DNA of 57,537 nucleotides from an uncultured Ruminococcus sp. (GTDB lineage Bacteria; Bacillota; Clostridia; Oscillospirales; Ruminococcaceae): positions 1 to 57,537 of the forward strand of contig NZ_CAKSNX010000010.1 of the NCBI RefSeq assembly GCF_934476685.1. Direction: 5' to 3'. The translations under genes and the position numbers were made by a program. The notes under the pieces are model-generated. The model had not been told where the DNA came from, searched no databases, and saw only the letters and a program-made list of their open reading frames with translations. Positions 43,601 to 52,346 of the stretch are shown in pieces (position 1 is the stretch's first letter; each line of letters starts with the position of its first letter).

Positions 43601-44401
43601 CATTTCGCTTACGATATCAGAAAGCACAGCAAAATTTTTCTCCAGTGCATTATAATGATCTCTCAGAAATATCTTCTTTCCGCCCTCTTCAAAGCAGTAA
43701 TTATAATAGTATCTCAGCCGCTCAACGTCAGCCTGTGCCGTTTCCATTTCCGCAAGTGCGTTCTGCATAACGTGGTCGGTCAGCATTTCAAAAACTTCGT
43801 CCGACTCGTAAAACTCCATAGCCTTTGCTTTCCACCGTTCGGCATAGGATATGGTGTGGAAATAGTCTATGAGCTTTTTCACCATTTGCGTTACCTTTGC
43901 CTCAAACCCGCTGCCGAAAGCGTCGTCCAGCAGGGCATAGTCCTGCGGCTCATCTCTGCAAAGCTCTTCCATCGCCTCGGCGGCTGAGTCTGCAAGCAGC
44001 TGTTTTGAGTCCGCATCTTCAAGGGTTCTTATGCCGCCCTGAAAATCGAACTTGTGCATATTATCCTTTACAAGGTCAAGGCAGAAAGAGTCTATCGTGG
44101 CTATCTTCGCAAGGCTCACAAGGCTGTACTGCTGCAAAAGCCATTCGTCCCTTGGATCCTGCGCAAGCTTTTTTTCTATGGCTGTGTTCAGCTTGTCCCT
44201 CATCTGGGCGGCAGCGTCCTTTGTGAACGTCACCGCAAGAAGCTTGTCCGCAGGCACTCTTTTCTGTTTGTCGCAGAGTATATTTATTATCCTCTCGATA
44301 AGAACGGCAGTTTTTCCGCTGCCTGCCGCCGCAGAAACTACTGTGCCTTTGCCGCTCGGAGCAATGGCTTTTTTCTGATCGTCCGTCCATTTTACTCCCA
44401 T
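40661..44401 (-). CDS. addA: Helicase-exonuclease AddA
   Basis: The UvrD-like helicase and nuclease subunit of AddAB, which processes double-strand breaks for RecA. 1246 residues: Q-motif and Walker A SAAAGSGKT (23-31), motif Ia AVTFTKDAA, Walker B IFLDEYQDVND, VGDVKQAIYRFR, TYHKSKGLEYPFV, and VGCTRAKERLIIV. The RecB-type nuclease domain is at the end (GIADCIFKEEDGWVLVDYKT). It overlaps addB by one base (stop/start). Confidence 0.96.
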   Translation of the reverse strand: MGVKWTDDQKKAIAPSGKGTVVSAAAGSGKTAVLIERIINILCDKQKRVPADKLLAVTFTKDAAAQMRDKLNTAIEKKLAQDPRDEWLLQQYSLVSLAKIATIDSFCLDLVKDNMHKFDFQGGIRTLEDADSKQLLADSAAEAMEELCRDEPQDYALLDDAFGSGFEAKVTQMVKKLIDYFHTISYAERWKAKAMEFYESDEVFEMLTDHVMQNALAEMETAQADVERLRYYYNYCFEEGGKKIFLRDHYNALEKNFAVLSDIVSEMSLALSHGEWEKVGAVDVPKSLSSLRISKEKELSPAAKQDLVNAIAAAKTIRDSIKDTTKDILSVFSIPKEHYRENIRKSNRIFSVICKLEKRTEEISMEKKLEKNALDFSDIELMAKDLLVKETENGLVRTELAEEIRSSGMYRLIFLDEYQDVNDLQETIFKAISDTDSLDIMGKNVFLVGDVKQAIYRFRLTNPQLFVNCIEQAKDEKYKDDLEHISLKKNFRSRREVVGLTNFIFEQIMSRECGEVDYDEENRLEFGADYYTERNCPAQLLLVDPEAEVDKKVCGFTAEQLAAAKLIKQMLDSKEPVFDGGADRPCRPSDFCILIRNNKEKKMLTNALRVYGLDAFSEDTDGYIKSREISLALDMLRTVDNPMNDIALTAVMMSPVMNFTPDEMSVIREQCHVSGTREYKHIYQILSNCRSSKESASQESFSRYNDMGSELLREKCAGAHKLIESLRYDSMSMGLERLIRRIFDVTDLMAVTSLYLDSDKKRANLRLLLEYASSYEQNGKDGVSGFLRYVDSLSDQKDAFQNAVTVTSGKSSVNIQTYHKSKGLEYPFVILCSLANKMIRDVKSENFHIHSKFGYALKFDENHLSVKRNNLAFDFIADATAREQKSEVMRLFYVGCTRAKERLIIVCVPEKKEKNNPDGSENYRRIIKKCAEYDRIPADILDRQDTILCWVMAAMSKHSGREPLAQWLGMDLDFYPVKDNENPVDVEYINMTFDDSDFSAAELLTDEEENKKYPAADIAIVQRLREKYAFEYDRERSMQPAKLTVTEITAEEKRRQLGSKDPEFYPNLPRLNDELDKLTAAERGTSTHKFMECADYNRAFEDVEGELERLVAEGFMTKREAKGVYTDRLKSFVKTDFFARMRASKDLRREQKFLAAVKDLDLPQELKNVTGGDGMIQGIADCIFKEEDGWVLVDYKTDNFRSREDMNKYGTQLALYKAAFELIYGEKVKSSYIYSFKLGEGAEFKL

Positions 44402-47400
44402 TACTGTTCAGCCTCCTTTCCCTCGTTTTCGGTATTTTCGGTATTCGATGCCTCTGCGTCAAGTTCGTTCGCTATCTCGTCAAGTATTTCTTCCATAGCC
44501 GCCGTTTCCGCAGGCTTGTCCGTATTTTCGTCAGTATAGACTGCCATTGCGCATATGCCGCTGTAATCGCAATAGCTGCACACGCCCTCATAAGGCTCTG
44601 CGGCGATATCACCCTCCAGCAGTCTGTTACCGTATTCGGCTACCTTACGCTTTGCATACTCACGCATAGCGCTGAACTTCCTGTCCGTCACCTTATACCT
44701 TGTTGAAAGATCCATAGCCTTGACTATATCCGCCCTGTCAACAAGTCTGCCGGTGCGTTTAAATCCCTTTATGCAATGCTCCGTCTGCGTTTCTTCAAGC
44801 TCCTCGTCCGTACAGCCGCTGTCCGCTCTGTTTTCGGCGGTTTCCTTGAAATTGAAGTATATCACACCTGCCTGTTTTAGAGCGTCCTCCCTGTTTATCT
44901 CGTTTTGAGTTTCAAGTATATCCGACAAGTAGACAAGCATCTGAAGATTTAGTCCGTGATACAGTGCCCTCAGATCAAAGGTGGTGCTGCCGGTCTTGTA
45001 ATCTATTATCCTCAGATATTTCACTCCGTCCTTGTCTGTGTATATATCCGCCCTGTCAACTGTTCCCGTCAGAACTATCTTTCTGCCGTCTTTGAGTTTT
45101 AATGCAAGGCTGCCGCCCTCTTCAGGATCACGCCACAGCTTATATTCAAAGGCGCATGGCACAAAGCTGCCCTTTTTTATATCGTTCTGAACGAACTTAA
45201 CTATGTAAAAAGCCTTTTGTTCAAGCTTTTTGTATCTGAAATCAAAGCCTGCGTCCTTGCCGAAATCCCCGCCAAGCTCCTCTGCGTAACATTCCTCAAA
45301 ATGCCTGCGGATAAAATCCTTTATCTCATCATCGGTCATAAGCACGAAATTGGTGTCGTATTCCTCGCTGTCGGGCTTTTTCAGTATCTTTTCGAGCAGA
45401 CCGTGGATTATGTTTCCTGCGCTAAGTCCGTCCACCTTGACCTGTCTTATCTTGCTGAGGTGAAGTCCGTAGTTGCAGAAGTACATAAATGGACATTTAT
45501 AATAGTTATCCAGCTTTGTCGGCGAAACGGGAGATATATCCCCTTTGAAAAACGTTTCCGCCGCCTTTTCGGGGGCAAGGGTATATTTCGGGGAGGAGTT
45601 CTTTTTCCTCAGTCCGCAGAGCTTGTCATAATACAAAGGCGAACCCATAACGGAATCATATATGCTCTGCATCTCAGCCGTTTTGTCCCTTGAATGTTCG
45701 ATATATTTTGTGTATGCGGTCTTGTATGAAGTGCAGAAAAACTCCGCAGGGAGGGAGGATATTTTTCTCACCTTTGTGCCGAGTATGGCTGTTACCTCTT
45801 TCACAAGCATTGACGGACGTTTTTCATTGCCAAGCAGGTCTGCGCCCGAATAAAGTATGTACAGCTTTTCCTCCGCTGAGGAAAGGGCGGTGTATGCCGC
45901 AAGACGTTCGTTCTGAAAATCGTTCATTGCCCCCGAACGGATATCTATATCCTGCGTCAGTCTGAGCATTTCCTTTTCGTGTTCGGAAACAAGTCCCGCT
46001 CCGCCTGCAGGCGCAGGGAAAATGCCGTCGTTGACCTCTGCGGCGAACATTACCTTTACGCCGTCCGTCCTCGACCTCGCTGCGTCAAGAAGTCTTACGC
46101 AGTCCAGTTTCTGCGGCGGATTTGATATCTTCATCTGCGAAAGCATAAGCCTGTAAAGCTCATAATACTGCCTTAAAGATATCTTATCGTCACCCAATAT
46201 CTCATAAATGGAACGCACCGCCGAAAGGCACATCGTCCACAGCTGTTTAAGCTCTCTTGAAAGTTCCGTTTCGGTCTCATTCTGCGATGCGCCTGCACGT
46301 TTTACGAGGGAATATGTCTGTTCCGAAAGCTTTATATCCCCAAGCAGCTTATAGAAAGCGGTGCATATCTCCTTTGCCGTTGCGTCTGCCGCAGCGGTCT
46401 TGAAATCAAGGAGCGGCTGAATAATGCTCACACGCAGGTCATTTATCTTCTGCAGCTTTGCAGCCTTTCTCTCCTCGCTGTCGGACTGCTCTCCTGCGGG
46501 GGCGGTGAAAGGCGCAAGCCACATCTGCCTGTCAACGTTCCACTTTATGCAGTATTCCTCCAGATCGGTTATATCGTATTCCAGTATACCGAAAAGCGGA
46601 GATTTTATCAGCTTCATTATGTCCGCCGTTCTGAACTCTTTCGTAAGGACGGTTCTGAACAGCGCATTTATATAGTTGACGATGGCGGAAGATGAAACGC
46701 TCTCACGTCTGTCGGTATAATAAGGTATATCATACTTTTCAAACGTACTTTCCAGCACAGGGGCGAATTTAGAAAGGTCACGGGCGGTGCAGGCAATATC
46801 GCTGAACCTGTAATTTTCCTCACGCACCAGTCTGCATATCTCGGCGCAGATGAAATCAGTTTCCTCATAAACATCGTCCGCAGAAAATATCTTCACATCT
46901 TCAGACTGAGCCGCATAGCCTGCTCTGCTGTAATTGAAAAGCTCTCTGCCGAGGAAACCGATGTCGTATGATCTCCCCTCTCGTCGGTCGGCGAGTATCA
47001 TATTTATGCTCTTGTTATGCGCTTTCGCCATATCCGTTATCTGCTGCTCCGTTCTCACCGTTACGGCAAATGAGTGGCTGTGAAAGCTTTTCACGCTGTC
47101 GTTGTCCATAAGCAGCGAGATAGTAAAGCCTGCCCCTTGGGAGATACAGAGGTCGATGATCTTCTCCTCATCATATGTAAAGCTGTTGAATGAGCTGACG
47201 AAAATATCCGCCCCTTTGAAATACTCCCTCTCCTTCGCAAGCTCCGCAGCGGCAGCCATTTCGGAAACTTCGTCCTTCATCTGAGCATTATCCAGTTCAT
47301 CGAGGTAATATCTGAACAGCCTTGAAAGGTCGGCAAGTTTCAGCGACACAGTTCCCTCCAGCCTGTCGGCGGCAAGGGCAAGGTCATCGGGTGTAACACC

Positions 47401-47793
47401 GCTCTGGCGCAGTTTCCCCGTAAGGTCGATAAGTTCGGAGATAAAGCTGCCCTTATCAAGGCTTTTCTTATAGAACTTTACTCCGCCCTCTTTTGAAAAG
47501 CGTCTGACCGCCTTATACATAAGTATCATTCTTGCGTTATCCCCTGCGTTCTCACGGGAATATCCGCCATACTTTTCGGTTATCTTCTCGGCAAGCCTGT
47601 TGAAGCCTGCCGTTCTTATGCCGTTGAAAAGCTTTGCGCCCATGGAATCGTAAAGCTTTTTTTCATAATCGAAAGAGAACTGGTCAGGCACGATAACGAG
47701 GACGTCCCTGCCCTGCTGTGCAGCCTCTTTTATTTTATCGGTAAACAGATCTTCTCTGACGCTGTCGCTTCCGCCTGTGATAATATTCACCAT
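44401..47793 (-). CDS. addB: AddB/RexB exonuclease subunit
   Basis: 1130 residues from ATG 47793 (GGAGG nine bases upstream). It partners AddA. The C-terminal nuclease has YLRIIDYKTG and the cysteines of an iron-sulfur cluster: one in YYKCPFMYFCNYG and others in CSYCDYSGIC. The N-terminus NIITGGSDSVREDLF lies where many AddB proteins have GxSGxGK(T/S); the lysine is missing, so ATP binding by this subunit is doubtful, as in RexB. The upstream part of the open frame (to 47889) contains the promoter and is not translated. Confidence 0.93.
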   Translation of the reverse strand: MVNIITGGSDSVREDLFTDKIKEAAQQGRDVLVIVPDQFSFDYEKKLYDSMGAKLFNGIRTAGFNRLAEKITEKYGGYSRENAGDNARMILMYKAVRRFSKEGGVKFYKKSLDKGSFISELIDLTGKLRQSGVTPDDLALAADRLEGTVSLKLADLSRLFRYYLDELDNAQMKDEVSEMAAAAELAKEREYFKGADIFVSSFNSFTYDEEKIIDLCISQGAGFTISLLMDNDSVKSFHSHSFAVTVRTEQQITDMAKAHNKSINMILADRREGRSYDIGFLGRELFNYSRAGYAAQSEDVKIFSADDVYEETDFICAEICRLVREENYRFSDIACTARDLSKFAPVLESTFEKYDIPYYTDRRESVSSSAIVNYINALFRTVLTKEFRTADIMKLIKSPLFGILEYDITDLEEYCIKWNVDRQMWLAPFTAPAGEQSDSEERKAAKLQKINDLRVSIIQPLLDFKTAAADATAKEICTAFYKLLGDIKLSEQTYSLVKRAGASQNETETELSRELKQLWTMCLSAVRSIYEILGDDKISLRQYYELYRLMLSQMKISNPPQKLDCVRLLDAARSRTDGVKVMFAAEVNDGIFPAPAGGAGLVSEHEKEMLRLTQDIDIRSGAMNDFQNERLAAYTALSSAEEKLYILYSGADLLGNEKRPSMLVKEVTAILGTKVRKISSLPAEFFCTSYKTAYTKYIEHSRDKTAEMQSIYDSVMGSPLYYDKLCGLRKKNSSPKYTLAPEKAAETFFKGDISPVSPTKLDNYYKCPFMYFCNYGLHLSKIRQVKVDGLSAGNIIHGLLEKILKKPDSEEYDTNFVLMTDDEIKDFIRRHFEECYAEELGGDFGKDAGFDFRYKKLEQKAFYIVKFVQNDIKKGSFVPCAFEYKLWRDPEEGGSLALKLKDGRKIVLTGTVDRADIYTDKDGVKYLRIIDYKTGSTTFDLRALYHGLNLQMLVYLSDILETQNEINREDALKQAGVIYFNFKETAENRADSGCTDEELEETQTEHCIKGFKRTGRLVDRADIVKAMDLSTRYKVTDRKFSAMREYAKRKVAEYGNRLLEGDIAAEPYEGVCSYCDYSGICAMAVYTDENTDKPAETAAMEEILDEIANELDAEASNTENTENEGKEAEQ

Positions 47794-47826
47794 ACTCTGC
47801 CGCCTCCGCTTGTTATTATTTAGATA

Positions 47827-47855
47827 ATTATAACACTGCCGCAAAGTTTTGTCAA
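47827..47855 (-). promoter_or_regulatory. Promoter of addBA
   Basis: Minus strand TTGACA, 17-base spacer, TATAAT, both perfect. Confidence 0.85.
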
Positions 47856-47885
47856 CGATCATGTGTCCGAAATTTTGTACATTAG

Positions 47886-48203
47886 TCAAGAAAACAAACT
47901 TTTTATTATCTCCGCCAGTTTAAAGCCGAACTCTGTCTGCGAGCCGTCCTCTTCAATGACGGTGACAGAGCCTATCTTAGCTTTTTTAAGTCGGCTGTTT
48001 TCGGTTTCGCCGTCATCTGTGAATTCACGCTGTTCTATTGCCTGAGATGGGAAAAAGAGCGACATTTTCTGCGCTCTGCACATATCCAGCCGACCACCGC
48101 TCTCCGCAGAGGACATAACAGTAAAGGCAAAAGCAGCGCAAAGGCAAAAGGAAAGCTTTTTAAAGCCGCAGTTTTTCCCGAATTTTTTTTCAAATGAATA
48201 CAT
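47886..48203 (-). CDS. Small exported protein of unknown function
   Basis: 105 residues from ATG 48203, with GGAGCGGG upstream. A lysine-rich start (MYSFEKKFGKNCGFKKL), a hydrophobic segment (about 18-33, SFCLCAAFAFTVMSSAES) and a polar remainder fit a secreted protein. It ends with a charged KAKIGSVTVIEEDGSQTEFG part. No family is recognised. It ends just before the addB promoter. Confidence 0.55.
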   Translation of the reverse strand: MYSFEKKFGKNCGFKKLSFCLCAAFAFTVMSSAESGGRLDMCRAQKMSLFFPSQAIEQREFTDDGETENSRLKKAKIGSVTVIEEDGSQTEFGFKLAEIIKSLFS

Positions 48204-48261
48204 AATACCCGCTCCAATCAAATCATTTCTGATATGATTATTGACAGAAAAAAAACTTTTA

Positions 48262-48845
48262 ATCGTCTTCCCAGACGGGGTCGTTCGGGACACTCGGTAA
48301 ACTCGCTGTCTATCGTCCGAACTTTTCATTTGCGCTCGGAAGAAACCGAGATATGGCTTTTACTGAAACAGGGTTTGATGAGGTCTTGTTTTGGCTCTTT
48401 TGGGTTTGATTAGGTCTTATCTCGGCTTTTAAAATCCTGCACACAAACCATAAACACCAAACAAAGCAAAAGTACTCACAAACTATCAAACGCACAAAGC
48501 AAGTTTTAGGATCAACCCCTTTTACAAAAGGGGTTGCTAGGGTTCAAAGGGGACAGCGTCCCCTTGTCGCTCCCGCAGGAGCGAAATCCCCATCGGAGGA
48601 GCTCCGCACAGGGTGAATTTGAAAATAGTCCAGCGGACTGTTTTCAAAGAGGGGCAAGCCCTGCGATAGAGGGCTGCCCCTTACTCGCCTCACGCACAAA
48701 CTCCCCCGCAAGGGCTTGCCCCTTGCGCTGTCCTCGGGCGGACGGCTCGGTTCGCTACGCTCGACAAGCTCGCTGTCTACTGTCCGAACTTCTCATTTTG
48801 TGCTCGGAAAAAACGGAGATGTGGCTTATACTTAACCCCACCTTG
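48262..48845 (+). repeat. Composite intergenic repeat, copy 2
   Basis: The same building blocks as 6926-7608, in the same orientation but with end modules exchanged. The TCTTCCCAGACGGGGTCGTT module (48264-48347) is now on the left and the GTCCTCGGGCGGACGGCTC module (48730-48811) on the right. The GC-rich centre (GTCGCTCCCGCAGGAGCGAA.., 48566-48615) and GGCAAGCCCTGCGATAGAGG (48653-48672) are identical to copy 1. Between the small gene's start at 48203 and the metH terminator, nothing else is seen. Confidence 0.8.
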
Positions 48846-48891
48846 CTAAATTCTCGTATGCCTTTACCTCACAAGACGTAAGCAAATCCCC

Positions 48892-48932
48892 ACAAAAAAT
48901 CGGAACGCAGAAACTCTCTCCACGTTCCGATA
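48892..48932 (-). terminator. Terminator of metH
   Basis: ATCGGAACG / CGTTCCGAT hairpin followed by a T run on the minus strand. Confidence 0.9.
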
Positions 48933-48960
48933 ATATTTTTACTTTTTCCTGTCTATCAGG

Positions 48961-51330
48961 TCAGTTTCCGAATACCTGCCTTGCAATGTCTACCGACTGC
49001 TTTGCGTCCTTTGAGTAGAAATCTGCTCCTATCTGCTCCGCATAGTCGGGGGTAACTACTGCTCCGCCTACCATTATCTTGCAGTCAACATTGTTCTCCC
49101 TCAGCAGCTTTATGGTGTTCTCCATACTTACAAGAGTTGTTGTCATAAGCGCTGAAAGTCCCACAAGGTGAACGTCATTCTCTATGGCTGCGTCAACGAC
49201 CGTCTGATAGTCAACGTCCTTGCCAAGGTCTATAACGTCATAGCCGTAGTTTTCAAGCAGCACTTTTACGATGTTCTTGCCGATATCGTGTATGTCGCCC
49301 TTTACTGTGGCAAGGATTATTTTTCCCTTTGATACGCTCTTTTCGCCGTGGGCAAGTATATACTGCTTTATTACCTCAAAACAACCCTGTGCTGTGCCTG
49401 CGGTCTGTATAAGCTGTGGGAGGAATATCTTGCCCTTTTCAAACTCCTCGCCTGCCTTGTCCAGTGCAGGGATAAGCAGATCGTTCACTATTACCATAGG
49501 GTCTGTGTTCTCTTCAAGAAGCTTTGCAGTAATGTCTGCGCCCTCTTTTTTAAGTCCGTTCGAGATAGCATACGGCAGGTCGATATCCGACTTTGCCTCT
49601 TTCTTTACGGGGGCTGCGCCGTCTGAATTTCCGTAGTGCGCAATGTAATCCACCGAGTTCTTATCTATGTTCGCAAGCAGCTTGTACGAACGCACTGTGC
49701 CTGTCATAGCGTCGATATTAGGATTTATTATCGGCAGGTCAAGTCCCTTTGTAAGACACATCATAAGGAAGTTGTGGCTCACAAGCTCTCTGTTCGGCAG
49801 ACCAAAGCTGATGTTTGAAACGCCGAGGACAGTTTTCAGTCCAAGTTCGTTCTTTACACGCTCCACCGCCTTGACCGTTTCCATAACGTTCTCCTGCTCA
49901 GCCGAAGCTGTAAGGGTAAGGCAGTCGATATAAACGTCCTCTTTTCTTATGCCGCAGGAAAGCGCTCTGTCCAGTATCTTTTTCGCAAGCTCAAAACGCT
50001 TGTCTGCGCTCTTAGGTATTCCCTCTTCGTCAAGGGTAAGACCGACCACCGCTGCGCCGTACTTTTTAACAAGGGGCAGAACCGTGGAAAGTGACTTCTC
50101 CTCTGCGTTTACCGAGTTGACGATAGGCTTGCCGTTGTACACCCTCAGCGCAGCCTCCATTACCTCTGGGATAGTGGAATCAAGCTGGAGCGGAACGTCC
50201 GTTACGCCCTGCAAAGCCTTTACCGCTCTGCACATCATAGCCTTTTCATCAATGGCAGGCAGACCAACGTTCACGTCAAGTATATCCGCACCTGCGTGTA
50301 CCTGCTCGATAGCCTGTCCGAGGATATAGTCGATATCCCCTGCCAGCAAAGCTTCCTTGAAACGCTTTTTGCCGGTAGGATTTATTCTTTCGCCGATTAT
50401 TCTCGGCTGATCTATAACAACAGTATTTGCGGCAGAACAGCAGGCAGCAGGTACCTTCACATCACGCTGAACATACTTCTTGTCCGTAAGCATCTCTGCC
50501 AGTTTTTTAATGTAGTCAGGGTCAGTTCCGCAGCAGCCGCCTATTACCTTTATTCCCAGTGGTATAAGCTTTTCGGCAAGCTCCGCAAACTCCTCCGGCG
50601 AGCAGTTATACTCATTTGTCACAGGGTCAGGCAGACCTGCGTTCGGCTTTACCACAACAGGCAGAGTTGTCCATCTGCACAGCTTTTCCACAACAGGATA
50701 AAGTTCCTTCGGTCCGAGGGAGCAGTTTACACCCACTGCGTCAACACCCAGTCCCTCAAGGGTAAGGCACATAGAGCTTATATCGCAGCCTGTGAATGTT
50801 CTCATATTCTCCTCAAAAGTCATAGTGCATATGATAGGCAGGTCGCTGTTTTCCTTTGCCGCAAGCACAGCCGCTTTAAGCTCATAGAGGTCAGTCATAG
50901 TTTCAAAAACTATAAGGTCAGCGTCCTTTCCTGCGATAACAAGCTCCTTGAAAACGTCATAAGCCTCTTCAAAAGTCAGCGTTCCTGTCGGTTCAAGCAG
51001 CTGACCGATAGGACCGATGTCGAGAGCCACCAGAGTTGAAGTACCCTCCGCCGCAGTTCTTGCGTTCTTTATAGCCGCAGCCACAGTTTCCTCCACTGAG
51101 TAGCCGCACTTCGCCAGCTTGTATCGGTTTGCGCCGAATGTGTTTGCGTAAATAACGTCCGAGCCTGCGTCAACGTACTGCTTATGGATATCCACCAGCC
51201 AGTCAGGCTTTTCGATATTGAGCGCCTCAGGTGTCTCGCCCATTTTCAGACCCTTTGCCTGAAGCATAGTACCCATTGCGCCGTCAAGTATGATAAATTC
51301 TTTTTCTTTCAGCATTGTTCTAAGATCCAC
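48961..51330 (-). CDS. metH: Cobalamin-dependent methionine synthase (short form)
   Basis: Moves a methyl group from methyl-tetrahydrofolate to homocysteine through B12. 789 residues in three parts: homocysteine domain (about 1-290; zinc cysteines in GVNCSLG and GGCCGTDP), pterin domain (about 305-560; PRIIGERINPTGKKRFKEAL), and cap plus B12 domain (about 575-789; cobalt-binding His681 in DIHDIGKN). The C-terminal reactivation domain of E. coli MetH is missing and is supplied by the gene just upstream. Start GTG 51330 with AGAGG eight bases upstream; overlap of 11 bases with its partner. Confidence 0.95.
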   Translation of the reverse strand: MDLRTMLKEKEFIILDGAMGTMLQAKGLKMGETPEALNIEKPDWLVDIHKQYVDAGSDVIYANTFGANRYKLAKCGYSVEETVAAAIKNARTAAEGTSTLVALDIGPIGQLLEPTGTLTFEEAYDVFKELVIAGKDADLIVFETMTDLYELKAAVLAAKENSDLPIICTMTFEENMRTFTGCDISSMCLTLEGLGVDAVGVNCSLGPKELYPVVEKLCRWTTLPVVVKPNAGLPDPVTNEYNCSPEEFAELAEKLIPLGIKVIGGCCGTDPDYIKKLAEMLTDKKYVQRDVKVPAACCSAANTVVIDQPRIIGERINPTGKKRFKEALLAGDIDYILGQAIEQVHAGADILDVNVGLPAIDEKAMMCRAVKALQGVTDVPLQLDSTIPEVMEAALRVYNGKPIVNSVNAEEKSLSTVLPLVKKYGAAVVGLTLDEEGIPKSADKRFELAKKILDRALSCGIRKEDVYIDCLTLTASAEQENVMETVKAVERVKNELGLKTVLGVSNISFGLPNRELVSHNFLMMCLTKGLDLPIINPNIDAMTGTVRSYKLLANIDKNSVDYIAHYGNSDGAAPVKKEAKSDIDLPYAISNGLKKEGADITAKLLEENTDPMVIVNDLLIPALDKAGEEFEKGKIFLPQLIQTAGTAQGCFEVIKQYILAHGEKSVSKGKIILATVKGDIHDIGKNIVKVLLENYGYDVIDLGKDVDYQTVVDAAIENDVHLVGLSALMTTTLVSMENTIKLLRENNVDCKIMVGGAVVTPDYAEQIGADFYSKDAKQSVDIARQVFGN

Positions 51331-51994
51331 AATGTTCGCCTCTTTTTCTATACGGACAAGTGTCTTTCATACTGCATATGACGCAGCCTCTCCTGCCCTT
51401 TGATATTTTATTTTCAGACAGACCGATAACAGCCGTAACAGACTTTCTCGGTGTCAGTATATTGTTTGCCGTAGCATTAAGACCGATACGTTTCGGAGCG
51501 TCAAGCACCTGAAGGAACTCGCCCTGTATCTCAATAGGGAGATCGCCGTATCCCGGTGAGAACCGCCATGTCTGTTCAAGCTGAGGAAGGTCGCTTTTCA
51601 CAGTTTTGTCCACTATATCGCACACCTGCTCAACAGCGGCGCTTGCGAGGAAATCAGTAATAACGGCTTTTGTCATATCCTCTGCCTCAAGCCGCCTAAT
51701 TATCATATCCGCCCCAGATGACAGCGTTGCCGCAAGCAGGACGCATTTTGTGCAGTCTTTAAGATGAGCGGAGATATCCTTCCCCTCCAGCACAAGAGTA
51801 GTCCCCTCCACATTCACCGCATTTTCGCCGTGACTGATGTCAAAGACCTTATAAATAAATTTCGGTTTTACCACCGCAAGGAGATCCTTTTCGCACCGAT
51901 CAATTATCCCCTGAATTTTTTCATCGGGCATATCCGACTTATACCCCATATATCTCAGCGCCTCACGCTGATCTATTTTTTCAAGCAGCAACAT
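51320..51994 (-). CDS. MetH activation-domain protein (stand-alone)
   Basis: 224 residues from ATG 51994 (GGAGG five bases upstream). It corresponds to the reactivation domain of methionine synthase: EQTWRFSPGYGDLPIEIQGE carries the conserved RxSPGYGD-type motif for SAM. The end has CVICSMKDTCPYRKRG with several cysteines. It should re-methylate oxidised cob(II)alamin on MetH. It is translated just before metH with an 11-base overlap. No SAM or B12 riboswitch fits in the short leader. Confidence 0.9.
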   Translation of the reverse strand: MLLLEKIDQREALRYMGYKSDMPDEKIQGIIDRCEKDLLAVVKPKFIYKVFDISHGENAVNVEGTTLVLEGKDISAHLKDCTKCVLLAATLSSGADMIIRRLEAEDMTKAVITDFLASAAVEQVCDIVDKTVKSDLPQLEQTWRFSPGYGDLPIEIQGEFLQVLDAPKRIGLNATANNILTPRKSVTAVIGLSENKISKGRRGCVICSMKDTCPYRKRGEHCGS

Positions 51995-52016
51995 CTTCAC
52001 CTCCGCTGTTCGATAC

Positions 52017-52045
52017 ATTATAACACATTTCATACCACATTACAA
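52017..52045 (-). promoter_or_regulatory. Promoter of the metH operon
   Basis: Minus strand TTGTAA, 17-base spacer, perfect TATAAT; only 22 bases before the ATG at 51994, leaving almost no leader. Confidence 0.75.
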
Positions 52046-52104
52046 GGACTAACTTTTTAATTTTCTGTTTTCATGTTTTTCACGCTTTTCATATTTCCAC
52101 ATTT

Positions 52105-52137
52105 CCACGGGTATACTATTATAATATATACTTGTGG
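52105..52137. repeat. Palindrome beside the RNA-nuclease array
   Basis: CCAC..GTATACTATTATAATATATAC..GTGG is a nearly perfect 33-base palindrome in AT-rich DNA just outside the first RNA terminator. It may form a cruciform or mark a boundary. Confidence 0.45.
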
Positions 52138-52154
52138 GCGAAAAAACATATATA

Positions 52155-52311
52155 ATAGAAGAAAGCCGCCTTGATCTCTCAAAACGGCTTTCAAAGCAAT
52201 GGTTATTTGGCAGGCGTAGCATTCTCCTGCATCTCTCGAGATTTCTCTCTGTCGTACCAGCGGCGTGTGGTCGCTACGAAGTTTACCACCTCAAATAACC
52301 TTTCTTATCTT
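52155..52311 (-). ncRNA. Structured small RNA, copy 1 of 3, with terminator
   Basis: Expected to run from about 52311 to the hairpin at 52162-52191. Structure seen: closing stem GGTTATTTG / CAAATAACC (52292-52300 with 52201-52209); hairpin 1 GTGGT/ACCAC (52285-52289 with 52267-52271); hairpin 2 GCAGG/CCTGC (52226-52230 with 52210-52214). Six bases of loop 1 (CGTAGC) pair with loop 2 (GCTACG). Terminator AAAGCCG / CGGCTTT. Its promoter is at 52318-52346. No convincing reading frame lies inside. Confidence 0.8.
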
Positions 52312-52317
52312 ATTCAT

Positions 52318-52346
52318 ATTATAGCATATTTATTCTTGACTGTCAA
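52318..52346 (-). promoter_or_regulatory. Promoter of RNA copy 1, overlapping the gene end
   Basis: Minus strand TTGACA (52341-52346), 17-base spacer, TATAAT (52318-52323). The -35 box lies within the last codons of the preceding gene, whose stop is at 52330-52332. Confidence 0.8.

Noticed and set aside
51994..52140. SAM or cobalamin riboswitch before the metH operon
   Set aside because: The promoter leaves only about 16 untranslated bases, and no matching structure is present.
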